Of a stretch of DNA of 64,000 nucleotides, positions 1 to 27,430 are shown in pieces (within the stretch, counting starts at the first letter, position 1; every line of letters starts with the position of its first letter). The notes under the pieces were generated by a model. It was not told the origin of the DNA. It searched no databases and saw nothing but the letters and a program-made list of their open reading frames with translations. Both the position numbers and the translations under genes were made by a program. The DNA lies in contig NC_064554.1 in the NCBI RefSeq assembly GCF_023856365.1, positions 8,733,001-8,797,000 on the forward strand, read 5' to 3'. Source of the stretch: Brienomyrus brachyistius. Its lineage: Eukaryota > Chordata > Actinopteri > Osteoglossiformes > Mormyridae.

Positions 1-2140
1 TCACTCTGTTGTGAAAGGTGATAAATAAAAATAAACTGAATTCAATATCAGCACAAATCCGAGTATAAAAAGGAACGAATGACTACCCCAGGACCAAAAT
101 AGCTGCTGAATTCTAGTTTTTACAGTTATATTAAGATTAACCAAAAAGCGCTTTTTGAGAGCAAAACAGTATATACGGAAACAGTCACCCTTTCAAACAA
201 ACGATTAAGAACTTTAAATAACATACCACAGACACGTCATGGCCAAACAAGTTTAGTTAATGCTTTCACGCTAAGTCAGAAATCATTTTGTTTATACGCT
301 ATTAAACCAAACCAAGATGGCAAAGTGAGGTTTGGAATTTGGAACAAATATATCAGCATCATCCATTTCCCCCTCCCACAAATATCCGTGGTTTACCATG
401 GGGCCACAAGCGAGGGGCACAAAGGCCACATCACTCCGAACACAGTCATGGTCCATTTCAGCCAATAACGACTGCTGCTTTTTTTAAAAAATACTTTAAT
501 GCACCATTAATAAAGGGTCCAACGCATTAATACAAGAGAAATATTGCAAATAATATTAAAATAATAAATCAAATTAAAACAACAATAAAAATAAGAGAAC
601 TGAATGGAAATGTATGTACAGTTTTCTGGGAGTAGGAAAGGAAGAACATATTTACAGACTCATACCAGTGTGTTTCTACGAGAAACAAACACCTCTACAA
701 TATTTACATTTAATTTGTTGAGCTTTTTTTCACTTTTTTTGTTACAACTATGCAGGTTGGTGTGAAATGGAACGAGAATTATTGTACAGATCTTTTTCTT
801 CATGGGAAAAGGATCGATGAGATTCTGAAGACCGGAAGGGCTTGACGTCTGTGTTGAGAGTTTCTTACGGGAAGGGAAATCATAAACAGGGCGAACCAGT
901 GGGTTGAACGTCACTCACCACCAGGACGTGACACCGTCTCATGCAGTGAACGGCCCTAGGAAATGTGTCATTACCTTCCTACGAGGCAGGTCCCGCTCCA
1001 TTTCCCTGACTGTGGGAGTCACGAGAAAGCAGGAGAGGGCTGGCGCTTACAAGACAAACTCATAAGTAGGGATACCAGAGTGAGGCGGATGCTTAGTTGA
1101 GGGAAGAGGCAGCGTAAAGGGTAATTCCAACACTTAACATATTCCTAGACAAACAAAAAGAAGGATAAAAGTTCAAAGGTGGAATACTGACATGTCCCGA
1201 GAGCTACAGACCACCCTGGCTGCTGATGAGAAACACGGTGGAGCTGGAGTGCTGCCACATCTATGACACTCTAAGAGGGCCCAAGAGGCCCCAGCTACCC
1301 AACCAAGGCTCTACCACGCCCAGAGCCACAGGCCTGGGGGACGAGGGCCTGACAGACCTAGTTACACGCCCAGCTCACCATAGTCGCATCGGTCTAACCC
1401 AGTGGGGGGGGGGGGGGGGGGGGGTTAGTCATTTATATGGCAGACTAAGAATACTAAAACAAAACTCTGATAAAACGTTAAAATGAACTGGCTAGTCTTT
1501 CTTTAAACATTCCAACGTGAGCGGTTTCTGCTCTACCATATGGAGAAGAAACTGTTCAGACACGAGGTTTGGGAAACCCAGGGTATCCTGCTTTTTATGT
1601 GGTTGGAAAATCAAAGGGGACCTCGGGGCAGGACCCCCACCCCCTAAACCCCTTTGTTCCAACTCACAAAAAAAAGAAAAGAAAAGTGAATAGAGGGTTA
1701 GAAAGAACCATTTAAAAAAATTGCACAATCAGGGCCAGATGAACTTGGCCAGAAATCCGGGCCTGGTTATGTCCAAATGGACGGGGATCAGCCAGCCTCA
1801 GGTTGGAATGGACCATTTTCTCTGTGCATGAGGTTGCCTGACAGGGTTGCGGTGCTGGGGGGGGCATGGGGGCAGTGTGATCGGACCTAGAACATTCTCA
1901 GCTACCCAGGCATCTGTGTCCAGGCTGAGGGAGGGAGCAGAAATCCTGCAGAATGACAGGCCAGTAATGGGGGGGGGGGGGGTGGCTTTTGGGGTACATG
2001 GGGGGGGGGGGCACAGTATGCCGTTGTTACACGGTCACCCCCTTTTCACCCAGTTATTAAAAGAGGTCAATGTGCCTTGGGGGGGGGGGGGGGGGGTCAT
2101 GTGCGTGTTTGCTCAAAACAGGGGCCTCCGGGGGGGGGCA
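1..2140 (-). other. setd1a 3' untranslated and downstream region
   Basis: No coding region is supported here. The stretch next to the stop codon is studded with G runs on the plus strand (C runs in the mRNA) at 1404-1424, 1969-1982, 2000-2011, 2079-2096 and 2130-2138. Possible weak minus-strand poly(A) signals (TTTAAT on the plus strand, ATTAAA in the transcript) are at 709-714 and 494-499. Where the transcript really ends cannot be decided from sequence. Confidence 0.5.
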
Positions 2141-18409
<16,269 letters not shown>

Positions 18410-18424
18410 GTTGTCACTGGGAAA

Positions 18425-19420
18425 GGGGCAGGAACAAGACAGCATTTACTTCCACGCGCACCCGAAGCGGCTTCCAAACGCACGTCCGACGAAGGGCAGG
18501 TTTTAGAAGCGATCGCGGCACCTCTCGGTTCTCGGAGGTGGGCTGGTACGAAAGGGACAAAACACCCGCTCGGCCTTATCAACAGCATGTCTTTTTTTAA
18601 AGTTTAAACTCATTCAGTTGTTCCCCACTTGTACGCCAGGTCCGACTGACAGAATGCCGGTCATAGGGTCGCTCGCAGCATTAGGCGCGGAGCCTCCCGG
18701 TAATCGGTCGTCCGGTTAACGATGAGTGGGGCGTCTAACAAAGCGACCGCCCGGACGCGCGATGGGCCGCAGACAAATTGCTCTTCGTTCCGGGACTTTT
18801 CCGTTTTATTTGCGCCAACACACCATCGTGTAACCATGTCGGAATCGGCAGAGGTGCACAGCACAGACCGCATCCGAGGAGGTACCCGACCGTCCCGCTC
18901 CAACTGCAAAAATCGCAGCCATGCTTGCCAGTGAAAGCGAGTATACTGTAGCTTGGCCACCCTCTCGGGGAGCCAGGAGGTGACGCAACGGGCCAACTGC
19001 AGCAAAGACAGTCCTAACGAGGTACGCGGTTCGGCTCCAATCAAAGGTGGGCAGCCGGCGCCTCCTGCGCCGCCCCCCGAGCGCTTCGCCGGCCGCATCG
19101 CCCGAAACTCCGAGCCCGCCGCTTCGCCAGAGGCCTTAAACGTACGGACAAAACACAGGGCTACGCTAAACCAAAATGCATAGTCTTACACCGTCAAGCG
19201 GGACATTTGGGCGGCGGAAATATTCCGTCAAAACAACCTCGTTCCAAAACTGCCGTGCAATAGCAATTCGCGACAAAAATATAATAAAACAGTACGAGCG
19301 GCCATCGCGCACTAACCTGCGAGCCTCGCCTGTTCTCCATCAGTCACTGCGATTTTCCGCTGGCGTTTCGCTGGAGCAGATTCCTCACATCCCGACGAGT
19401 GACTTTCCTTTCTAAACTCT
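18425..19420 (-). promoter_or_regulatory. CpG-rich 5' region of setd1a
   Basis: This stretch is visibly richer in CpG than the flanks (e.g. around 18470-18530, 18880-18900 and 19020-19110) and lies directly upstream of the first coding exon. It probably contains the promoter and a noncoding first exon. One candidate donor is CGCAG|GTTAGT, with the exon ending near 19317. Open frames here, such as a 145-residue one on the minus strand at 18661-19098, have no recognisable domain and are best explained by base composition. Confidence 0.5.
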
Positions 19421-19430
19421 ATCCCTTACT

Positions 19431-21458
19431 TTAAAAACTGATTTTTGATGCAATATCTAAGATATATCACCGTTAAAATGACATTATGTTGTGTTCATAA
19501 ATTTATTTGGTATGTGGCACTATTATTATAAGGATACCCATTTCTTATAAGGTGAACTACACCGATGGATTATATGCGAATCTGCCAATCGTGATGATAA
19601 GTATATAAAACGTACGTAATGATCTCGCAACGACGCTACAGAAAGTGCTCCAAATGACGTGGATAAAGCTGGGTTAGGTAGTTTAGAAGAAACAAAAGGT
19701 TTTCGTCTGGAAAAAAAATCCAGATTCCGTGCAGTCCACTGTCTATGTTCGGTTAAATTGTAAATATACAAAAATCGGAAGTTTTTTCTTTCAATAATGC
19801 ATTTGATTAAGTATTGAATCAGTGTTCTGCAAGGTTATTATTGTGAATAGTATCTACACGTGATGCAGAGGGGTGTTTATATTTACGTCGAACCATCCCG
19901 AATAATTCACAACTAACTAACTAATCAAACCTTTTCGTCACACAGGCTACCTTAAGCTAGTTCATAGGAGATGGTATATTGTACGTCGAAAAGTCTAATA
20001 ACTACGACAGAATAATTATTTGTGCTTTTACAAACGAGAGAGCTCCGAGTGAGAAAATCGGTTTTGATTTGGTTAACTAAGGTAGCACAATGGCAACATC
20101 TTTACATTAGTAATAGTATAAGCAAGAACACATTTAAAAAAAATATATACATATATATTATGAATTAGTACTATGTAAAAAGAAAAGGCCTACTTGCCAC
20201 TCCGGCATTTCCAGCAATTCCGTCGTATAAACTGTGGATAGCTGTCCGTATTCCATAGCAATTCGAAGTACCGTCCTGCAGTTCCAGCGTATTCACCACT
20301 AGATGTCGCCAAAGTTCTCAGCGTCTTCCAAGCAACTGCGACATTGTTGTATCTCCCTAACAGGGAAGACATTTGTTTTTGGACTGGTCCGCCGCAGACG
20401 CTTTGCCTGTTAAGACCATAAATCAAAGAACATTTCTTGGAACTTCTTCAGATTTTGCAGAGAGATTGTATGGGTGATCTAGATCTGATTAAATTTTGAG
20501 ACAGATCCCCTTGAAAGTACAGCAACGCTGCTTAGTGGCAGCAAAGAGAAGGATGAAAGCGGATGGCATTTGACCTTGCGAATGTGGTAAGACAAAAACT
20601 GTTTCATGGATCACATTACTACTTAATAAAAACATTATATGGATGAATATCTATATTGATTCAATTTTCAGACAAATTGCCCCAAAATGAAGCAGCAGCT
20701 TTGTGTGGCAGGAAAAGAAGGAAATAGTAGATGTAAAAAAATGGGTCTTTTTACGACTTTTCAGGCATTTTGTATAGGTGATAAACTGGAAGTGATCCAA
20801 TTAAGAGACAAACCACATTAAAATTAAAGCAGAACTGCTTTGTAGCAGCAAAGAGAAGGATTAACCGATCAGGCTAACCCTTGTGAACAGAATAATTATT
20901 AGTTATTACTCCGTTTACTCTTTGATGGATCTTAGTACCACTTCACAAAAACACATAGATGAAAATCTACACATGAACATCTTCCCCCTCAAATCCGCCC
21001 AAAATTGGAACTGCATGTCAGAGGGCAGCCGAAAACGGAGGCTATAGTCTTGTACACGCAATCATCTGCCGTATAAACATTCTGTGGATCTTTGTGCAAG
21101 TGTTCCAGGGACATCGTACAGCTCAGGAATTCTGAAGTTGTGGGGAATGAGATGGTTTTCTGATTATTCTTTAATACAGTTTGTATCTGCTCTGCAGATT
21201 TTATTGGTAGCCAGTTGGCACAATTTATTGTGGGATGAATTGAATTGTGTCACATATTTTTGGAGAGTTGGTGAGAATGTATAAGGTAGGCTTGTAATAA
21301 TGATATTTTTGTTATCGTAGGGTTGGCCTACCTTATTTCTTAGAATCAAAAGTGGCAACCTTAGTGAGATCTGAGCTTGATTAATGAAGGAATGTGTCTA
21401 CAGTTAGCCAGACACACTGACATGGTAAGGAAAATCTATGAAATTCTGAAAAAGCTGA
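19431..21458. other. Intergenic stretch with no recognisable gene
   Basis: Both strands lack conserved coding segments. A motif resembling 'cagcagaactgctttgtagcagcaaagagaaggat' recurs loosely near 20521-20560, 20690-20730 and 20825-20860, suggesting an old local duplication of about 150 bp. Nothing else stands out. Confidence 0.5.
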
Positions 21459-21459
21459 T

Positions 21460-22100
21460 TAAGGGGGCATACTTTTAGTACGTACGCACGGAAGGGGGGA
21501 GGGGGGTCTGAAAATTTGACCGAATTTTGCGTACGTGTGCGTATGCTGGGGGGGGGGGGGGTGAATCAACTTGAGAAATTTCAAAATTAAGTGTTTCGTT
21601 CACGATACCTGACCTGCTGGATTGCATTCCGTACGTGTATATAATTCAAAACATCTTTAGTTCAATATTGGCCTCCGCATGGAGTAAACAGTTTTTTTAG
21701 CGAATGTTCAGGAGTTTTCATGTAATTTCAAATTTCCAAGCGCCATTATGGCACATTAACTGTCCAGCGAACCAAGTTTTTTTTTCCAGAATTCTTCACA
21801 AGTGCGTCTGCCATGATTATGCCGACTTTTGAGGAATACGCTAGTCCTTAGCTTATTCCTCCCAGTGCCGACTGAAGTACTACATGTATAAGAATTAAAG
21901 AAGTCTTATTTGTTGCATTTCGTTTTATTTGAAAGTGATTTTATTACAGTAAATCTCATGACATCATTACAAGTCGACTGACGATCGCCCATGCGTACTT
22001 ACGCGGGGGGGTCAACTACCCAGTGTATCTGTGCGTACGGGGGGGGGAGGGTCCAAAAAATCGATAAAATGTGCGTACGTACTAAAAGTATGGCCCCTAA
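21460..22100. mobile_element. MITE-like element with ~29-bp inverted ends and GCGTACG motifs
   Basis: The left end reads AAGGGGGCATACTTTTAGTA then CGTACGCAC; the right end (about 22071-22100) is its inverted copy, ending TACTAAAAGTATGGCCCCTAA. Inside both ends, GCGTACG or TACGCAC motifs repeat in both orientations, alternating with G runs, as subterminal transposase-binding repeats often do. The core has no transposase. Left flank TTAA and right TAA leave the exact insertion site uncertain. Confidence 0.75.
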
Positions 22101-22417
22101 TGCGACTTCATTATTGGGTAGCTGGCATTTAGGGGACCCGATGAAAGTGTTAACTCTGACAGCAAAGGAAACTATGGATGTACATTCCCGCTACGATGGT
22201 AATCTGGCTGTTATCTGTTTGTGTTGCAATGTAATGTATGGCAAAGCAGCACTGTAAAGCTGTCTACATATTAAAATAATATACAAATTCATAAACAAAC
22301 TACTAGATACGTAAATGGCAACTAATTGATTACAAAGTATAGTTTTTATCCATTAATAAAGCACAGGAGAATACATTTCAAATGGGAGATTAATTATGCA
22401 TTATTATAAAGATGTGG

Positions 22418-22755
22418 GGGGGTGGTGTAGTGGTTAGCACTCACGCCTCTGGGACCCGGGTTCGAGTCTCTGCTTGGGTCACATGTGTGTGGAGTTTGCA
22501 TGTTCTCCCCATGTCGTCGTGGGGTTTCCTCCGGGTACTCCGGTTTCCACCCACAGTCCAAAAACATGCTGAGGCTAATTGGACCTGCTAAATTGCCCGT
22601 AGGTGTGAGTGTGAGTGAAAGGTGTGTGAGTGTGCCCTGCGATGGGCTGGCCCCCCATCCTGGGTTGTTCCCTGCCTCGTGCCCATTGCTTCCGGGATAG
22701 GCTCCGGACCCCCCAGTAGGATAAGCGGTTTGGAAAATGGATGGATGGATGGATA
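22418..22755 (+). mobile_element. tRNA-derived SINE, copy 1
   Basis: The head has an A-box-like segment (GTGGTGTAGTGGTTAGCACTC) and a B-box-like GGTTCGAGTCTC, as in tRNA-derived SINEs. The body (TGCATGTTCTCCCCATGTCG, GGGTTTCCTCCGGGTACTCC) and the tail (GGATAAGCGG...GGATGGATGGAT) match a family widespread in fish. A close copy lies at 44491-44857. The small ORFs it contains are not genes. Confidence 0.9.
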
Positions 22756-23235
22756 AAGATATGGGCTCAGAGATGCTTCCATGCATTGGTTATTAAGAAT
22801 TAGCTTCTGATCACGGGCAGAAAGGCCTGACCTGCAGAGTCACACAGTACATCCATGAACTTTGCATCCGACTGACTTTAACAGCGGCCTGCTGAGAAGT
22901 CAAGATATGCCCCTGAGAGGAGAGGAAAAAAAGCTGAAACATACTCATGTTTGACCCCCCTCCCCCAATGTGTCAAATCACATCATTTAATAAACATAGA
23001 AACAAAAGCAAATCACAAACCATCCAGTTGCTAGGTGTCCAGTAAAAAAAAGTCAACACATCTAATTTGGATGCAACCATTTCTATGGCATTATCTTTCC
23101 CAATGCTCTATAACAACTGAAAATATTCTCCATGAAAATTAAGCAAAGCCAGGAGGACACCTGCAAAAACCGCAGCATAGGCAAGCTGATCTCCCACCGC
23201 CTGTGTTATTACTGAGGATATTTGCATGCAAACTG

Positions 23236-23410
23236 CAGTGGCCTGTAGTACGAAGCGGGGTTACTGGCTTATTGGGGTAACTTGTCGGATTTAAGGTAGT
23301 CTGGCCGAAATGTAAGTGAACGAATATGAAGTCCATTTAAACTGTGGTACCTTAAATCCAACAAGTTACCCTGATAAGCCAGTAACCCCGCTTCGTAGTA
23401 CAGGCCACTG
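23236..23410. mobile_element. Foldback (hairpin) element
   Basis: Two 63-bp arms, 23236-23298 and 23348-23410, are inverted copies with about four mismatches, separated by a 49-bp loop. Outer sequence starts CAGTGGCCTGTAGTACGAAG. There is no coding capacity. It is probably a very small MITE; the superfamily cannot be told. Confidence 0.85.
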
Positions 23411-24728
23411 GCCTCGTAATGCAGTCGCTAGCACCTTACAGTGGCTTCTCGATTCACAGTTCCTGTGATTGATGAATGGCATTCTGATTCACATTACAAC
23501 TTCAAGTAAGCATAATCAGAACTGTAAATCGTTTCTCTCGTATCAGCCCAGATCTACCAACTTTTATCTTTCCAGTGATGTGTTAATTAAATAATATTCA
23601 AAATATTTTACAAGTTGAGTGCTTTCTGACAGTATGGCAGTGTGCCCCCCACTCTGAGACCCCTCACAAACAAGAGAATACACACAGAATTAGGTGTACG
23701 CACACACACACAGGCAGGCACATATGTAGTGACTCACACACCACTGCCCCTTCTGCCTAATGACTGGGATGATATGTAAATTTGACTTATAGGACTGTAA
23801 TTATACACTTTATACGGCAATAACAATCAATCTAAAGCACACTCAGGTACTTTTATATAAACATAGAGAGTTGTGAGTGGATTCTCGTGCCTCTCCTAAG
23901 TCTCACCTGCCTTATGAACATCACATGGGCTAAGTCACTGTTGAGCATTTTCCATTATCTGTAACTCATCTATATTCAGAAGCTGTGAGTTCTTAGAGCC
24001 ATTCACTCAAGTCCCAACTGATTCACCTCACCACAAACTCTCTCTTAGAGGGAGGCCACTGCTACTACTGTTTACCTTTCATACCTTGAATAAATGATAA
24101 AGTGCTTGGGTCATCTTACCCTGCTACCGATAATTGAATTATTGATTTGGCAAGCTGAAGTTTTCCAAGGAATTGCATGTAACCATGCATGATTATTTCA
24201 ATCATGAATATAATTTGGAGGAGTCGGTTTATTCAATGCAAAATCAATTGCCAAATGCTATATACGAATTATGAAATATGTAAATGTATATCTATAGTAT
24301 TATACTGCTCCTCATAGCCTTGTCTCTGGTCCTTGAGTAAGGCCTTTCACCAATAAGGTTTTGGGGAAACTCGGCAGTAAACACTGGAGGTTAAAACTCA
24401 TATTTGAACTATTTCAAGTGTACACACGATGTTGATGGTATAGATTTACCTGGTCCGCTCTGCAATCCAAGGAATTCTCTGATCACTAATATATTCACAG
24501 AATGGGGAACCTAGGAATTTGAATTACATGTACAGTTTAAAACATTCAAATAAAAATTGCATTCTTAAACACAGGCAGTTGAAGGCAAATAGTGCACTGA
24601 CTTCTATGTACTTTCAGAAATTCTGAAGGTCACTGTGTTTCCCTGACAGCTCATGTGCAGCTACACTCCACAGAGGAAGATCCTTCACATATCCAGGCTG
24701 CTCCAGCTGCCACATCCTCCTAGGAGCC
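23411..24728. other. Intergenic stretch without recognised content
   Basis: AT-rich sequence with a short CA-rich run near 23700-23715 and no conserved reading frame. I see no gene, RNA or clear repeat family. Confidence 0.5.
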
Positions 24729-24794
24729 ATGGGTGGTTTTATTTCCATAGTTGCTGCTGTGCTTTCTGTGCCAGGATTCTTAGCTAATTTATTC

Positions 24795-24850
<56 letters not shown>

Positions 24851-25000
24851 TGTAATTCAGTTTCACTTTAAAAAGCACCTCCAGACTATTGGTGTGATCC
24901 TGACTGCTAACTCCATGGGGGACCTGGGTACTGGAGTCATTATCCTGGCCATGGCGCATCTGCTGAGTTTGGTCACACCCTCCCCAGCCCCTTCACTGGA
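24729..25000 (+). pseudogene. Truncated TAS2R-like receptor pseudogene, N-terminal part
   Basis: From the ATG at 24729 the frame gives VPGFLANLFFI, then runs of Ile and Ser encoded by (ATC)n(AGC)n at 24797-24849, then FHFKKHLQTIGVILTANSMG. These pieces align with the first two membrane segments of the intact receptor at 30070 (LPGFIASLLILVCN and LQTVDIIVTLIISSN). Similarity fades after about residue 90 and no later membrane segments follow, so this is a fragment. The trinucleotide runs sit inside the first membrane segment and lengthen it. Confidence 0.65.
24797..24849. repeat. (ATC)n(AGC)n trinucleotide microsatellite
   Basis: A compound trinucleotide run of ATC units followed by AGC units. 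It lies in the first-membrane-segment region of the receptor pseudogene and keeps its reading frame, producing poly-Ile then poly-Ser. Confidence 0.95.
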
Positions 25001-25106
25001 ATCGGCACCCTGCGACACAACTTTGCCGCTCTCTTCGTCAGCTAATAAATATCGATTTATCTCCCAGTTAATAGTGGACATGGTTCAGCTTCAGTTGACT
25101 GACTGA

Positions 25107-26640
25107 TGGTCTCCCCACACACCCTGGGCCTTTCAGCCTCACTCTGACCAGATTCGCAGCAAATATACAAATTCGTCAGGGATTCTAGCAAGTACATAAA
25201 AAATACAGAATCGTATTTGTGTCTTTCCCTTCTGTAATAGAAAAGGTGATCTTGACCTTCACTGGTACTGTTTAGCTGCAGTAATTCTTTATCACACTCC
25301 CAGGTTGGCAAAATTTTGGGCTGTGGGGGACCCCAAAATCCAGGGCCAATGTTTAGTCCCAGTTCAGTCCTTTCTGCAGCCATGTTTATAAATGATCATT
25401 GCTTTGTCACATTAAGGCAGAATGCTGCATGGTTTGATTACTATGAAAAACTCTATATTTAATACCTGAGTAAATCACTGTTTGCAACTATAAGATCTAC
25501 TTTAAATAGAACCTTGACATATTGCATTATTTAAATGCATTTTAACCCTGCAATAACTATGAAAATGAAATAGGGTGTTTACATCTCCTGCAGCTGCCCC
25601 TCACTGTAATGTCGGATCACTCACTGTAATGTCGGATCACTCTTTCCACGGTCTGCTATTTTTAGAGTAATTTCATGTGACCAATAGTCTCTCTTGAACA
25701 AATTAACATGCCCCTATATTCACATATCAGGATTGTTTCCTGAGCATTATGCATTGACGATGGTGATTGTAAACCAAAGCAGTCAGTGTTTCTGTATTTT
25801 CAAGTAAAGATAGTTAATCATAACACTTTCGTTGTGGGACGTTTTGAATATTTACCACATCGTATTCTGTTTTCACTTCAGTATTTCTGTTTATATATTC
25901 ATGGATTAAACAGCAAGCTGGTATTGGAGCTGCACACAAAATGCATTGGACTAAATGTCTTACTAGGGATGATAAATAAATCTGAATATTCAGACCTCTA
26001 ACTGCTTATCCACACATATGCTGTCACACTTGCTCCTGCCTTCTACATTACAGATGTTGTTTGAACTAAGTGTAGCATTTCCCTACTCTGTGAATTATGA
26101 TTATGAAGGGTGCGTGATGCGATGTGCTTTGAGGATTCATTTCGACACAATCATCCATCTCTGCAGGAGGCGGGTCCATTATTCTGCTGTTGACATATGT
26201 GTTAAACCTGTACATTTACATGACTTTTACCTTTATTACCTTTGACTTTTAAGTGTCATTTGGGGCTGGGGAGAGGGGATCTGTGTTTTTCTGATTTGAT
26301 TTAAACTTGTGTCTTGTTTTCTAATTATTGTTCAAGCATTTCCCATGACATATCAGGTTATAATCATCATCATGAAATATACAAATAAAACGTATTACTG
26401 TGTAATGGTATCAGTATAGAATGAAACTGGAATCCTGTTTTTTTATATATTTTATGAGATTTAATTTTGATCATATTAGTTCATGAAACAAGTGGATTAA
26501 CAATGTAAAAGTTCACGTATAATGTTTTGACTTGATGAAAAAAAACAGTGGTATGTAAACACTGTCAGATATTTCCTGAAAGACTTATTGCCCCATAACA
26601 GCGTTTGCACAAGAGCAGCTCATTGACCTGAATTCCGTTT
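25107..26640. other. Intergenic stretch between the two receptor pseudogenes
   Basis: No conserved frame is visible. A 20-bp direct duplication (TCACTGTAATGTCGGATCAC) occurs at about 25601-25640. A minus-strand frame at 25057-25383 has no recognisable domain. Confidence 0.5.
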
Positions 26641-26654
26641 AAACTCCAGCAAGC

Positions 26655-27430
26655 AGCATATTTCATTACCTATTTAGCATTTTCCTGTGGACACCAGGCT
26701 TTGCTGCCAGTTTGTTTATTATGATAAGCAATGTAGTTCAACTTCGCCTGGAACAGGAACTTTTGCAGCTTGACTTAATTCTGTATTTCAACTCCGCGGG
26801 GATCCTGAGCTCCTGGGATTTTCTTGCCGAGTTCAGCCACCCGTCCACCGCCTGTGTCGGTCTTCTGGGAACTTTGTGAAGGCTTACAGAATTGGGGCAT
26901 TTCCACGGTCTGCGTCTTTTCCTCCTTCAAGGTTGTGCCTGGGAAGAGTTGCACGTACCGCTGGATCATGAGCCACTTGTACGTGCCGATGGTGTCCATC
27001 CTGTTTGACGGTTTTGCAGTTACACTGCTGTGCAGCTTTGCCAACGCGGAACGGATGAGCAGTGACAGTGGAGTCGATAAACTGCTCATAGAGAGAGATT
27101 CCAGAATTACATTATTATAAGTACGGCATTTGCCTGCGTGGTCAACGTCATGAAGCTCTCCAGTGGCTCCCTAATGATCCTCTTCTGCATCAAGGTTAGG
27201 AGAATGAGGAAGTGCATGACTGAGATGCGCTGGGTGAGGCAGGATGGCGCTCTGAGGGCGGCCATTGTGATCCTCTGGTCTGGAGTTCATGGTCTGTTCC
27301 GTCACCAGACAAGGCCTCGCTGTGTTCCATGCTGGATTTCAGCTTCATGAATCTGACCCTCTCTAGCGCCTATGTTATATTATAGGGTATTATAGGGACT
27401 AAGGATGTGAGGCTGCAAAAACTCAACGTC
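26655..27430 (+). pseudogene. TAS2R-like receptor pseudogene with frameshifts
   Basis: Nearly the whole receptor can be traced in successive frames. About 26673-26785 gives LWTPGFAASLFIMISNVVQL (membrane segment 1). 26865-27055 gives FWELCEGLQNWGISTVCVF and KVVPGKSCTYRWIMSHLYV, equivalent to LKIVPGKSPIFLWLK of the intact gene. 27138-27290 gives MKLSSGSLMILF and IKVRRMRKCMTEM (segment 5 region). About 27330-27420 gives SFMNLTLSS (segment 7 region). At least three frame changes and several stops separate them, so no full protein can be made. Confidence 0.75.

Noticed and set aside
18661..19098. 145-residue open frame on the minus strand upstream of setd1a
   Set aside because: No recognisable domain. 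It lies in CpG-rich sequence where stops are rare and in the expected untranslated or first-intron region.
25057..25383. 108-residue minus-strand frame
   Set aside because: No recognised domain, no splice context, between receptor pseudogenes.
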